Assembly: GCA_013350335.1 (NCBI GenBank)
Contig: CM023535.1
Coordinates: forward strand, 38,128,069 to 38,192,068
DNA length: 64,000 nt
Direction: 5' to 3'
DNA from: Chimonanthus salicifolius
Lineage: Eukaryota; Streptophyta; Magnoliopsida; Laurales; Calycanthaceae
Part shown: positions 23,974 through 34,995 of the stretch, one piece after another
Layout of the letters: the number at the start of each line of letters is the position of its first letter
How positions within the stretch are numbered: the stretch's first letter is position 1
Translations under genes and position numbers: made by a program
Notes under the pieces: generated by a model
What the model was told of the DNA's origin: nothing
The model's database searches: none
Seen by the model: only the letters and a program-made list of their open reading frames with translations

Positions 23974-26900
23974 AAGCAATTTCGTCCTCGAAATTATACT
24001 AAAAGTCGTACCTTGATCCTCGAAGAAACCCGGATATTTTTTCCGCATCGATGATTCTAGCTCCCAAGTAGCTGACTCTCTCCCTCCACGCTTCCAAATC
24101 ACTAGAACCTTAGGAATAGTCTTGCCACGGAGCACCTGCTCTATTCTATCCTTGATCTGCACAGGACCTTTGTCGAAACTGACATCCTCGCTAAGGTCCA
24201 CGTCATCCCAGTTAAGCACATGCGACGGGTCCGGCTGATACTTTCGAAGCATGGAAACGTGGAAAGCGTTGTGCACCCTAGCGAGTTGCGGCGGAAGGGC
24301 AATCCTGTAAGCCACTTCCCCGACTCTCTCCAGCACCTCAAAGGGCCCAATAAACAGTGGCGACAGCTTTCCTTTCCGCCCGAACCTTTGAACTCCAGGG
24401 CGGGGCGAGACTCTGAGGAAAACATGATCGCCCAGGGCAAACTCCAGTGGCCTCCTCCTGCGATCTGCATAACTCTTCTGTCGGCTCTGGGCAGTCAACA
24501 ACCTCTGCCTGATGTGTTTGACTTGCTCTGTAGTCTCTCTAACCATCTCTGGTCCTGACAAGACAACCTCACTGGTCTCTGCCCAACACAAAGGCGATCT
24601 GCACGGTCGACCATACAATGCCTCATATGGTGCCATCTGAATGCTAGACTGGTAGCTGTTGTTGTAGACGAACTCAACTAGGTGTAAGTGATCTTCCCAG
24701 CTACCCACATGATCCAAAACACAAGCACAGAGCATATCCTCTAAGATTTGGATGGTCCGCTCCGACTGGCCATCTGTCTGTGGATGAAAGGCTGTGCTGA
24801 AGCATAACTGAGTACCCAGCTCTCTCTGTAAGCTCTGTCAAAATTGCGAGACAAACCTCGGGTCTCGATCCGAAACAATCGACACTGGCACTCCATGCAG
24901 TCTAACCACCTGCTCCAAATACAGCCGACTCAGCCTCTCCAAGGAATCAATCGCCTTCATGCCAATAAAGTGGGCCGACTTGGTTAGTCTATCCACTATG
25001 ACCCAAATGGTATCGTGCCCCTTGGGCGATCTTGGTAATCCAGTCACAAAATCCATGGTGATGTGCTCCCACTTCCATTCAAATATCTTAAGTGGTTGCT
25101 CTACACCAGCTGGTCTTTGGTGCTCAAACTTGACTTGCTGACACGTCAAACATCGAGCCACAAACTTAGCTACAGCCCTCTTCATGCCGACCCAATAATA
25201 CTGTCGCCTCAGATCATGGTACATCTTGGCACATCCCGAGTGTACTGCAAATCTCGTATGGTGGAAGTGTCGCAAAACCTCCTCACGACACTGCTCTGGT
25301 ACATACAACCGACCATTGAAAGTCACTGCACCGTCTACCCTAACTGCACAACCATGTGGTCCGTCCCCAGCAGCCACTCGATCTCGATATCCCATTGAAT
25401 CTGAGTCAGTATGCTGGGCTTCCAAGACTAAGCCATCCGACCCTGATCGTACCACCATACTGTACAAGGCCGCTGCTCTGGCCTCACCAATCAAGCTGGC
25501 TAGTACTCCTCGAGACTTCCGACTCAAACCGTCTGCAACAACGTTTGCCTTGCCGGGGTGATAAGAAAGTTCGAAATCATAATCTCCCAAGTACTCGATC
25601 CACCGACGCTGCCTCATGTTTAGCTCTTTCTGTGTGAACAGGTATTTGAGACTGTGGTGGTCCGAGAATACTTCGAACTTCTCTCCGTAGAGGTAATGTC
25701 TCCAGATTTTAAGTGCAAAGACCACTGCTGCCAACTCCAGGTCATGAGTGGGGTAGTTCTGCTCGTGAACCTTGAGCTGTCGAGAGCCATACGCCACAAC
25801 ACGACCCATCTGCATCAAGACGGAACCCAGACCATCTGTCGAAGCAGCACAAAAGACTGCATAGCCCAAACCTCTCTCGGGTACGACCAACACTGGGGCG
25901 GTCGTCAGTCTTTTCTTCAGCTCCAAGAAAGCTGACTCATAAGCCTCAGTCCACTCATAAGGCTGGTCCTTACGAGTCAATCTTGTCATAGGGGCAGCTA
26001 CCTTAGAAAAATCCTGTATGAACCGCCGGTAATAGTTTGCCAGACCCAAGAAACTACGGATCTCAGTCACATTACGCGGTCTCGTCCAACTCATCAACGG
26101 CGTCCACCTTGGCCGGGTCAACAGCCACCCCTTCCCCTGATACCACATGTCCCAAAAACTGTACTTCTGGCAACCAAAACTCACACTTGCTGTATTTTGG
26201 AAACAACTTATTATCCCTCAAAATCTGTAGCACGGTCCTCAAGTGTTGCTCATGATCTTCCTCTGATGCTGTGTACACAAGGATATCATCAATAAATACT
26301 TCCACGAACCGATCAAGATAAGGCCTGAATATCCTGTTCATGAGGTCCATAAAAGTGGCTGGGGCATTGGTCACTCCAAAAGGCATCACAACAAATGCAA
26401 AGTGTCCAAACCGCATGCGGAATGCTGTTTTCTCTATGTCACAATCCCGCACCCTTACCTGATGGTAACCTGATCGGAGATCAATCTTCGAGAAACATCT
26501 AGATCCTCTCAACTGATCGAACAAATCATCGATCCTCGGCAGTGGATACTTGTTCTTTATGGTCACGCGATTCAACTGTCGGTAATCTATGCATAGTCTC
26601 ATACTCCCGTCCTTCTTCTTAGCGAACAAGGCTGGAGCACCCCATGGCGACGTACTAGGACGGATAAAACCAAACGACTGCAGCTCTGTCAGTTGCTTCC
26701 CTAACTCCAACATCTCAGCTGGTGCCATCCGATAGGGAGTGACAGAAATTGGGGCGGTGCCGGGGAGCAAGTCTATAACGAACTCCACCTCTCTACGTGG
26801 CGGTAACTCAGTGAGCTTTTCTGGAAAGACATCTGCGAACTCACACACCACACGGGGCATCTCAGCACCTGCTGGCCCCGAACCCTCCCAACTCAAACTG

Positions 26901-27514
26901 GCCACAAGTCCACCTAATTCATCTGCACTTGGACAAAAGGCAGTGTTCAACCACTCAACAAAGGCCTCACCTGAAACAGTACTACCTGAAACCCTCCTGC
27001 GATAGCAGTCAACGACGACTCGGTGGGAACACAACCAGTCCATCCCAAGGATAATATCAAACTCTGACATATCCAAGATCCGTAGATCAAACTTAAGATG
27101 TAAGCAACCCATGGATAAAACACAACCCCGACAAATCTGATCTACAACTACCTCACTACCTAGAGGAGATCTGATATGTAATGGTGTCTTAGCCTTTACC
27201 ACTTTCAAACCCGAACTAAGAGCAAAATCTAAAGCAATATAAGAGTGCGAGGCACCCGAATCAAATAAAACACGGGCCAAGGAACCATGAAGAACCAACA
27301 TACCCTGCATGACTGATGGTGGCAAGAACTCCTCTGGCTGTTGCATCAGGGCGTACATCTTGCTCTGAGCTGACTGATTGGGCCTACCTCGGCCTCTGCC
27401 CTTCTGCGATGGCGCTGCTCTCGGTGCCGTAGGTCGAGTCGATGCCATCCGACCGTATCCATCAGCGGGAACCATCGCCTGGGTAGGCGCCACCACAACA
27501 CCTCGGCCACCCCT
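23962..27514 (-). pseudogene. element C pol: protease, RT, RNase H, integrase, chromodomain (two stops, one frameshift)
   Basis: In-frame with gag after a single TAG. Domains in order: protease with intact LFDSGAS (about 27262-27248); RT with [22 protein letters not shown] and the catalytic FIDDILVY (about 26285); RNase H with [20 protein letters not shown] and [16 protein letters not shown] (about 25800-25520); integrase with the HHCC finger (HTRF, then CLTCQQ, about 25270-25130), the TMDFVTGLP and VSDRDPRF aspartates and LVEFVYNNSY glutamate (24674); the GPF module; and a C-terminal chromodomain ending WELESSMRKKYPGFF. A one-base insertion after VDAV near 26097 shifts the frame, and TGA replaces a Trp codon after VSQF at about 24838. 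All catalytic motifs are present, so decay is recent and light. The element is probably not autonomous now. Confidence 0.95.
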
Positions 27515-28654
27515 CTAGGGACAGTCCCGCGAGATATGTCCAGCCTCCCCACAAGTGTAGCAATGAATGGCCCTAGGCCGCTGCTGAAATTGAGGGCAGT
27601 CCCTTCGAATGTGACCGATCTGGCCGCAGTCAAAACACTTAACGGGCTCGGGCTGACCACCCACTACTTGCACAATCGAACCTGAATGTGGTCGCCCGGG
27701 AGTAACCCCTCGGGTCTGATAAGGCGCTGGTCGGCTTTTCTTCCCGTCATGGCCTCTGCTCGGCCTATAAGTACTCACTGATGCTGGCTGGTAGACCGCG
27801 CCGCTGGATCTCATGATGGCGCCCTCTGCTATCAGTGCCCGCTGTACCACCTCTGCGTAGGTAACGCACCTCAAAGGCATAACCATACACTGTAGAGCCG
27901 GGTGTAGGCCCTCCTTAAACTTGCGGGCCTTATCCTCTTCTTTCGCCACCAAATGTGGAGCATAGCGTGACAATTCCACAAAACGGGCATCATACTCCCG
28001 CACTGGAAAGTTACCCTGCTCCAGTTTAATGAACTCACTGATTTTTGTTTGCCTCACTACCGATGGAAAGAACCTGGCTAAGAAGAGCTCCTTGAACTTG
28101 CCCCAGTCAGCTTGCCCCAACTCTCGGAGGGGTTCCTCAAGCCACCAACTAGAAGCCTCTCCCTGAAGGTGATGTGTCGCTAGAGTGACTCTCAGATCAG
28201 ACTCTACAATGCCCAACGAATCCAGTAGGCGGTCCATCTCACCCAACCACCTCTCAGCCTCCAAGGGGTTCGCATCCCCATGATATATAGACAGAAAATA
28301 GCGCTTGAACTCTCTGAGCGCCACCATCTGTCTAGTTTCAAACTGTCCAACTGCCCGTGGGGGATTAACAGGTTGGTCGACATGCTGAGCTATCAGATCT
28401 TTTTGTCTTTTCATATTCCTTTCATATGTCTCGATCATCCTCTCGTACCGAGCGAACATCGCCTCAGGGTCTCGGTGTCCCTGAGCAGGACCCTCAACTG
28501 GCACAGGGACCACCGGAGGCTGTTCTACCGCTCCCTCGGGCACTACCACCGGTGTGTTCTCCACCTCAGCTTGTGGAGTCTCCAATACCTCTGTGATCTT
28601 AGGCATCCCATACGCCCCTGGACGGCCTGCCCCATTGGAACGAGTGCTTACCAT
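27515..28654 (-). CDS. gag: element C gag (capsid/nucleocapsid)
   Basis: Open frame of about 379 residues from MVSTRSNGAGRP (a codon chosen over a more upstream Met at 28717 because the MVSTRS start is usual for this lineage). It has a Pro/Val-rich N-terminus, a central capsid-like region (WLGEMDRLLDSL, WWLEEPLRELGQADWGKFKE, FFPSVVRQTKISEFIKLEQG, LSRYAPHLVAKEEDKARKF: the retrotransposon gag domain), then two CCHC zinc knuckles, CFDCGQIGHIRRDC and CYTCGEAGHISRDC, which bind element RNA. The frame ends at a TAG directly after the second knuckle (codon 27515-27517), and the pol frame continues in the same register. The product would form virus-like particles in the cytoplasm. It is intact by eye. 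Confidence 0.93.
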   Translation of the reverse strand: MVSTRSNGAGRPGAYGMPKITEVLETPQAEVENTPVVVPEGAVEQPPVVPVPVEGPAQGHRDPEAMFARYERMIETYERNMKRQKDLIAQHVDQPVNPPRAVGQFETRQMVALREFKRYFLSIYHGDANPLEAERWLGEMDRLLDSLGIVESDLRVTLATHHLQGEASSWWLEEPLRELGQADWGKFKELFLARFFPSVVRQTKISEFIKLEQGNFPVREYDARFVELSRYAPHLVAKEEDKARKFKEGLHPALQCMVMPLRCVTYAEVVQRALIAEGAIMRSSGAVYQPASVSTYRPSRGHDGKKSRPAPYQTRGVTPGRPHSGSIVQVVGGQPEPVKCFDCGQIGHIRRDCPQFQQRPRAIHCYTCGEAGHISRDCP

Positions 28655-28885
28655 TGCCTGTTCACAAATCAAGCACCAATCAGCCTTTAAGTCAAATAAG
28701 GAACTAAAACAAAACACAGCTCAAGCGTCAAAATTCAAACCATCCTACCAACATACAACAACAAAATCAGGGTGCCTAGTCTCCACCTCAAACTCGGTCT
28801 CATTTACCATACCTTACGGGGGACGAACCTAGTCGTTAATCATTAACAACTCTCAATTTAGCCCAACAGCACAGTCCGAGAGTGG

Positions 28886-28903
28886 AACCTGGCTCTGATA
28901 CCA
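28886..28903 (-). other. primer-binding site of element C (tRNA-iMet)
   Basis: TGGTATCAGAGCCAGGTT on the minus strand, two bases inside the 5' LTR end. All 18 bases match the complement of the 3' end of plant initiator-Met tRNA, which primes minus-strand DNA synthesis. Confidence 0.95.
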
Positions 28904-29442
28904 AATGTAACACCCCATCCCGAAACGGGAGTGTTATTGCCGATACTAAACCGAAATATCACACATTCCAAACTACCGGCATATGTTTTTTTTTTTTGAC
29001 TAAACATTAATCACCATAAGAGAAAGGAAATACCATAAGTTCAGTTAACACAACGGTGCAAAGGTGGCTAGTACAGTCATCCACAACGATAAACAATATC
29101 CAAATTAAACACAAGGTTCTTTCTAATTAATAAAAGGAGAGTAATTAAGCAATCCGAAAACATCATCGCCTAAGCCTGGTCTTGGGACCCGCTGGATCCC
29201 GCATCCATCGAGCCACCTGAAAGGCAAGGGGGTGAGTACTTCATACTCAGCAAGGGAACACATGCATATAATCACACAATATATATCACACACTGCATAT
29301 CTACCACTAGGGAATAACAAAGATCCACATACATGGTCCCCACACAACACGCACTCGACCCACCGTCGGGCCGTTCGGTAGGTACTCAACATGGCCCACG
29401 ACCACCTTACCTAGACAAACTCAATCCCTTAACCAATGAGCA

Positions 29443-29842
29443 GGCGAGCACATCCTCAGCCAATTCGGTCATCTAGGGATCACAAACTATACCGGCGGGA
29501 GCTGTCCCTCACCGTTCCGTACCTCGACCCGGGCGAGCACCTCCTCAGCCTACTCGGTCACACAGGGATCACAACCCATGCCAGCGGGAGCTGCCCCTCA
29601 CCGCTTCGTCCCTCGACCTAGGCGAGCACCTCCTCAGCCTACTCGGTCACACAGGGATCACAACCCATGCCAGCGGGAGCTGCCCCTCACTGCTTCATCC
29701 CTCGACCTAGGCGAGCACCTCCTCAGCCTACTCGATCACATAAGGATCACAACCCATGCCAGCGGGAGCTGCCCCTCACCCCTTCATCCCTCGACCTTGG
29801 CGAGCACCTCCTCAGCCTACTCGGTCACACAGGGATCATCTC
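29443..29842. repeat. 89-bp tandem minisatellite in element C 5' LTR
   Basis: Same 89-bp unit and copy number as 21817-22215, with phases near 29443, 29533, 29622, 29711 and 29800. Point differences from the other LTR (for example CTTGGCGAGC near 29796) date to after insertion. Confidence 0.94.
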
Positions 29843-30704
29843 ATTCATCCCACGTTCGGGTATCGGAACTACAAGAGGCTTCTAAAGTTACCTTGGGTGA
29901 ACCAACCTTCAGCCTGATGGCCTATCTAGGATTGACACGAATACTTCCCCAACGGATCCCTATTGGGGACTTCCAAACACCTTGTTCCCCAAGTCAGGTT
30001 ACACCTCCCCCAAAGGTGTATCTGGTGACCACAAGACAGACCGACCATTTTATTCAAGCTAGGGGCACGACTTCCCACATCCAATCACAAGGCGGTACAC
30101 ATCCCATCACGCGTCTGCCGCATAGCCCCACGTAACCCTAATGTTACTTAACGTCCAAGCCCCTCCGACATTCTACACATCCAACAAATGCATGTACGAT
30201 TAACAATAGGCATGTGCAGGTACAATTAACAATAGACATGTTCTCAATGAAGCAACATCAAATCCTAGAAAATCATGTATACCACAGTCTACCACATACT
30301 AGCATGTTGATATTTCATCATGTTATCAATCAATCACATCCAAATTACTTAATCATGCACAACTGTTATAACATCAAGTCCATCTATCATTCTCACATCA
30401 TTACCGGACGCGGATACACAGAGTGGTCCCCTCACCGCATACTTATCTGAACGGTTCCCTTGCCGAGCGGTAGAACTAGATATAAGGGGTCCCATTCTGC
30501 GCATTCCGCATCCACATAATTCGAAGATAAATAAATGCAGAAATGTGTATGCTAAAAGTGTGTTAGTTCCCTCACCGGTGCGCGTTTGAAAATCAATCGT
30601 GAGAAGACGGGTCCGTTGGTTTGAAGGGGGCTCAATCTGAAGAAACAAGAGCACAAAATAAGTAAAGGAGATAAAACAGGCTAAACTAAGCTCGAAGTGA
30701 AAAT

Positions 30705-30870
30705 GGGCCCGAAATGGGCCGGGCCTAAAACTGGGCCCGAAATGGGCCGGGCCTGAAACTGGGCCGGGCCCAAAGCTGGGCTGGGTCTGAAACTGGGCCG
30801 AGCCCAAAATTGGATTGGGCCGAGCTGGGCCGAGCTGGATCAAGGGCGAGCCGAGCTCGGCCCGGCTCAG
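30705..30870. repeat. GGGCC-rich short tandem repeat in element C 5' LTR
   Basis: A run of AACTGGGCCCGAAATGGGCC-type units (about 20-25 bases, alternating CTGGGC and GGGCCGGGC) with several more units than the 3' LTR equivalent (23080-23200). It is GC-rich and prone to slippage, and explains part of the LTR length difference. Confidence 0.85.
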
Positions 30871-31635
30871 CGGGGCCCACACTCGAACTCAGCTGAGCCA
30901 ACTCGGCTGCTCAGCTGAGTTGACTCGGCTGCTCAGCCGAAGGGGGAAAGAGAAAGAGGAGAAAAACGCAGGAAGGAGAGGAAGAAGAAGAAAGAGGGAA
31001 AAAATCGAAAGGGGGTTGGGAAAATCCATCGGAAAACCGGGTCAAATCGGAGGGAAATTAGAGAAAAGGGAAGGGAAAAACATGGAAAATCGGTGAAAAC
31101 CGAGGAAACGGGAAGAATCGACCGAAAAGAAGGTGGAAGAGGAGGGGAAAAAGGTACCTAGTTCGGCCGGGCGGTGACGGTGACTCCGAGAAGCCGGTCG
31201 CCTGAGCGAAGGAAGAAGGGAACCGGAAACGAGAGAGAAGGAAGAAGAACGAAAGAGGAGGCGGCGGCAAGGGTGCCGCGGCACTGTAGCAGCGTGTTAC
31301 AGTGCGCGGGGAAGAAGAGGGATTTATAAGGGGGAGGGTTTTAGGGTTTCCTTTCTTTTTTTTTTTTTTTTTTTTTTACACAAGATCAGGTTTTTTTGTA
31401 AAAACAGTGTTTCAAAAAAAATCAGAAGAAAAAAAATCGGATGTTAAACCTTGGGTGAGGAAAAGTGTGATTTTCAATTATTTTGTATGACAAGGTATTA
31501 ATTATTTTAAATGACTAAAATACCCTTCGAGCTGTGAGCTCGGAATCGGGTGATACAAGGCCTATAATGGGATCCATCCCAACCCTACTGCTACTGAGAC
31601 CCTAAAATCCCGAAAAATCGGGTCGGGTCGCTACA

Positions 31636-32612
31636 TTCACATTCATAGCCTTTTTGAGTTTTTCAGAGGGACATTCATTAGCAAACTGTCCCCTACCACC
31701 ACAATTGTAGCAAGTTCGTTCCTTGGATTTTATTCTCTCCTTATCTTTTTCTCTGTGGTTCTTGTCTTTTAGGATTCTTTTCACTTGTTTCACCCTTATT
31801 CATTCTTCTCATCTATTCATCTTGCTAAATTTTTTAAAAAAATTCTTAGCAAGCATTGCCATTTGTTCACTTGAATTTTCTTCATCTTCCAATTTAATTT
31901 CTTTTTCTTTTGATTTGTTTGGTTTTATGGAAGACTTCAAGGCAATAGGCTTATCCTTTGGTTGTTCAAAATGTAATTCATAAGTTTGTAGGTCACCAAC
32001 CAAATGATCAACACTCTTCAGTGTTATATTTTTATGGTCCTCCATAGCCACCACTTTTGGTTTAAATCGTTTGGCAAGATTCTTCACTATTTTGGTGCAT
32101 ACATTGTTCTCGTGTATCCCTTCAGCTAGAGCCCACATTTGATTGGCAATGTCCCTCACTTTTGAATAGCAATCCATGAAGATTTCATCGTCTCTCATCT
32201 TCATTGTATCAAATTGACTTTGGAGGATTTGAAGTTTTGACCTCTTGATTATTGAGGTGCCTTCATGGGTTCTCTCAAGGGCTTCCCATACTTCCTTGGC
32301 TGTTCCACATGTCATGATCCGTCTATATTCATTATCGGATACCGTACAATTCAAAGCATTCAAGGTTTTACCATTAACAGTTTGCATGGCCTTTTCAAGT
32401 AGAGTCCAAGTGGCAAAAGGTTTGGAAACCAATACTTTGGTAGATGAGGATTCAAGGATTTTCTCACCCATAGGTTCAGTCGATCCAGTCTTTACCGAAT
32501 CCCATACCGTTCCAATGATGGATATGAAGAAACTTTTCATTTTGGCCTTCCATGAGGCATAATTTGAACCATCGAAATATGGAGGTTTGGTAATTGCATG
32601 ACTATCTTCCAT
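31636..32612 (-). pseudogene. gag: copia element B: gag N-terminal region and first CCHC knuckle
   Basis: The start ATG is at 32612 (MEDSHAITKPPYFDGSNYASW), 68 bases inside the 5' LTR. The N-terminal 267 residues are open and match the UBN2-type copia gag: YFDGSNYASWKAKMKSFF, ALNCTVSDNEYRRIMTC, KEVWEALERTHEGTS, IKRSKLQILQSQFDTMKM, IFMDCYSKVRDI, LAKRFKPKVVAMED. Two in-frame stops (after FSKMNR) follow, then the same frame resumes with a basic stretch and the knuckle CYNCGGRGQFANEC. Element C is inserted just after this knuckle, and the acidic coiled coil continues at 21279. Gag packages element RNA. The UBN2 / CCHC / acidic coiled coil / CCHC order points to a Sirevirus-like lineage. Confidence 0.92.
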
Positions 32613-32665
32613 GGCGTTCTAGCTGGTATCAATTCAGATGGTAAGATCGTTTATGAAGAACACAA

Positions 32666-32678
32666 GACTCTGATACCA
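32666..32678 (-). other. primer-binding site of copia B (tRNA-iMet)
   Basis: TGGTATCAGAGTC on the minus strand, two bases inside the LTR end at 32681. It is the usual initiator-Met tRNA priming site of plant copia elements, with a mismatch at its distal end. Confidence 0.88.
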
Positions 32679-33082
32679 ATTGAAAGTCACTTGAGCTAGA
32701 ACACGCTCGACCCCATAAAGGGGGAGGGGGGAGAATTGGGCGATTACGAAATTCATTGGTCATTTAAAAATTACTTGAATACTTAAACAATTTGCAGCGG
32801 ATAAAACAATCAATCAAGTGTGTGTGTCTTAGCAAATCTGATTGAATCAACACTTCAAGAGAACAACTCTAGCAATACAAGACCATGTTTATAGTGGTTC
32901 AGAGTAAACCCTCTTATATCCACTCTAAGGACTCACCTACCTTGGGTTATCCCGAATTCACTAAGTTGGGAATTACACCCACACTAAATAGATTAGGAAT
33001 TCCACCTAACCAATTGGTTGGGAATTTCACCCACCACCTATCTTAGAGTAAACCCTCTATTTTTTATAGTGGTTCCTGAGTA

Positions 33083-33570
33083 CACCCTCCTTAATCCACT
33101 TCACAAGTACCTTAATCCACTTCACAAGTATAGTGATTTAAACAATAAAACAAACAAGAAGCAGTTTCCTTTGAAGACTTTTGCAAATTAAGTTCTGCTC
33201 CTTAGATCATTCCCAATGTGTTATCGTACAATCCTGACGCTCAGCCGTATAGACCGACCACAGTCCTTGGGAGATATTCTCTAGGAAATATGAAAATCCT
33301 ATGTCTATCCTAGAGATTTGCATTTGCCTCATCTCTCTTGTACCCTCCTTAATCCACTTCACAAGTATAATGATTTAAACAATAAAACAAACTAGAAGCA
33401 CTTGCCTCTGAAGACCTTTGCAAACTAAGTTGTGCTCCTTAGATCCTTCCCAATGTGTTCATGTACAATCCCGACGATTCGCCGTTTAGACGAACCACAG
33501 TCCTTGGGAGAAATTCTCTAGGAAATAGTAAATCCTATGTCTATCCTAGAGATTTGCATTTGCCTCTCTT
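33083..33570. repeat. direct duplication of about 230-258 bp in copia B LTR
   Basis: A segment beginning ACCCTCCTTAATCCACTTC (33084) and ending in TAGAGATTTGCATTTGCCTC is repeated from about 33342, including AGTCCTTGGGAGA and GCTCCTTAGATC. Copies differ by many substitutions, so the duplication is old. In the first copy, CCTTAATCCACTTCACAAGT is itself doubled. Confidence 0.9.
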
Positions 33571-33782
33571 TTTCTCTTTTCAAACTCAATCTAAGAAGAT
33601 TGGTTGATTTGAATGATTCACCAAGATGTGTACTACAAAGATGAGGATCCTTCCTTGAGCCTATTGATTTTACTGATGAGTGTAGTAGATGAGGCTCATA
33701 AATATTTTTTCAATGATCTCTCTACACAAGCAAATAGTTTCGTATTTATAGAGAGGACATACCTGTTTTTGGAAACTGTCCA

Positions 33783-34315
33783 GTATCGACTGGTCGATCC
33801 TACTGATGGGTCGGAGAACACAAATGTTACCGTTCAACTACCCGACCGTTGTTCATTTAGTACACTCCAACGGTACAAAAATAGGTGTCACCGATAGGTC
33901 GAATGTACCAACGGGTCGAAGATCTCATTATCGATATATCGTTCTTGTCAATCGTCTAGTCTTGGGGCAAAAACCATGTTGACAGAGTTTCAAGTCTAGA
34001 AACTAGTGAAACCCAGGTCGACATGTCGGTACACCGACGGATCGGTCCTGGTACCTCGATGGTTCTTTTCGAGAGTACCTCGAGTTCTATGTTTCAGAAA
34101 ATTGAACTTGATCTTGGTCGACAGGTCGTAGCCACTGATGGGTCGGTCTACCCATATCGAGGTGTTGGTGCCACCAGTCACTCTACCAGTGAGAAACCCT
34201 AAATGATAGTTCATTTGTTTAATAACCTTTGTCAATTTGGCTAACTGGTCGAAGACCACGACGGGTCTGTCCAGTCTCACCGAGGAGTTGGGTGGACTCG
34301 ACCAGTCGTCCTTAC
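33783..34315 (-). repeat. cluster of degenerate GTCGA / GGGTCGG dyad units in copia B LTR
   Basis: About five or six loosely repeated units, each with a GGTCGA-like left half, about 15-20 bases, then GATGGGTCGG or ACGGGTC (near 33790, 33893, 34017, 34118, 34243, 34300). Period is irregular. Palindromic clusters in non-coding regions are known for Sireviruses; relation to those is inference. Confidence 0.6.
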
Positions 34316-34620
34316 AGTTTACCAGGTTTCCATGTTTTGTCCCCTCTGGTTATGTGACTATCCAGAGTTGACTTAGGCTTGATATGTTATTACCAACATA
34401 TTAAACTAAGCCTAGGCAAGGTCCACATATGGGTGTGGGTTCCACTTAAGGTCATATATGGCCATTTTACCTGTGTGATTGCCATACACCGATGTTGTTG
34501 CAGTCATGGACTTGATCTTCATTCTTTGGATCAATCTTGAGTCTTCAAATATTCTACCAAGTGTTTTTCCCGAGTCATGGAATTGACAAACAAGGGACAT
34601 AGCAAGCTGGGGCACTAACA

Positions 34621-34644
34621 GATTGGAACCAAGTGGATTTACTA
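34621..34644 (+). pseudogene. copia element D: RT fragment (part 1)
   Basis: Encodes IGTKWIY, the start of the Ty1/copia RT (RVT_2) block normally reading GTKWVFRNK. It is bounded on the left by copia B's LTR and on the right by the solo LTR at 34645, and joins in frame to 38376 once one TACTA copy is removed. D is the outermost element of the whole nest. A TAG stands at the Arg codon after WIY. Confidence 0.85.
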
Positions 34645-34995
34645 TGTAACACCCCAATTTCTCAATGATTGAAATAATTACGAAAATGCCTCTAGATTGA
34701 TGAATTCAATGAATGTGATTGTAAATAAGGAAATGGTGGGGCCCATTGCTCAAATTAAGACCCTATGAGCATATTATAAGTATCAAATTTGATTGAATGG
34801 GTAATGAACATCAAATTGGGTCTGTAACACCCCAATTTCTCAATGAGATGGATAATTACAAAAATGCCCCTAGATTGGTAAATTTATTAATTATGATGTT
34901 AAAAGAGAAAATAGTGGGGCCCATTGCTCAAGTTAAGACCCTATGAGCATATTATAAGTGTCAAATTTGATTGAATGGATAATGTACATCCATTG
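34645..34995 (+). repeat. tandem LTR head pair, order alpha-beta
   Basis: Copy alpha (34645-34822) reads TCAATGATTGAAATAATTAC, copy beta (from 34823) reads TCAATGAGATGGATAATTAC. Both then share GGGGCCCATTGCTCAA, TTAAGACCCTATGAGCATAT and a TGAATGG followed by GTAATGAACATC or ATAATGTACATC. Compare 49992-50350, where the same two types occur in the opposite order. Confidence 0.88.

Larger units (their letters stand above)
21280..31635 (-). mobile_element. element C: near-complete Tekay/Del-type Ty3/gypsy chromovirus
   Basis: Two direct LTRs (21280-23959 and 28906-31635) flank 4.9 kb of coding sequence. The perfect 5-bp duplication TTCAC lies at 21275-21279 and 31636-31640. In element orientation the LTR starts TGTAGCGACCCGACCC and ends GGTGTTACA. 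Order on the minus strand: 5' LTR, tRNA-iMet primer site, gag with two CCHC knuckles, protease, RT, RNase H, integrase, chromodomain, polypurine tract, 3' LTR. This is a different LTR family from A/E/F/G. The LTRs differ by scattered substitutions and repeat-number changes, so the insertion is not brand new, yet it is the best-preserved element here. It sits in the gag of copia B. Confidence 0.97.
28906..31635 (-). mobile_element. 5' LTR of element C
   Basis: 2730 bp, about 50 bp longer than the 3' LTR. The extra length comes mainly from extra copies of a GGGCCCGAAATGGGCCGGGC-like unit (30705-30870) and an extra CAGCTGAGTTGACTCGGCTG segment near 30905, partly offset by a shorter T tract (31350-31377). 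In element orientation this LTR would contain the promoter. A TATAAG motif occurs on the plus strand at 31325, but no start site can be assigned with confidence. Confidence 0.95.
32681..34620 (-). mobile_element. 5' LTR of copia element B
   Basis: In element orientation it begins TGTTAGTGCCCCAGCTTGC (at 34620) and ends GTGACTTTCA next to the primer site, 1940 bp. Just past the boundary, copia D RT codons (IGTKW) begin, so GATTG (34621-34625) is the likely duplication, with its partner off-window. The LTR contains a direct duplication (33083-33570) and a cluster of GTCGA/GGGTCGG dyads (33783-34315). A near-inverted repeat, TTAGGCTTGATATGTT followed by AACATATTAAACTAAGCC, lies at 34372-34414. 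No gene was recognised, including a minus-strand open frame at 34412-34657. Confidence 0.88.

Noticed and set aside
29578..30135. Open frame of 185 codons on the plus strand
   Set aside because: It is produced by the 89-bp minisatellite of the element C LTR, whose unit length and composition keep frames open; low-complexity translation and no known domain.
34372..34414. Copia B LTR boundary at the TACCAACA sequence (34399)
   Set aside because: The TG...CA ends would be possible there, but the D RT codons IGTKW begin at 34621, and TGTTAGTGCCCC at 34620 is a better LTR start.
34412..34657. Minus-strand open frame of 81 codons
   Set aside because: It spans the copia B LTR end, the copia D RT codons on the other strand, and the start of another LTR, so it cannot be one gene.
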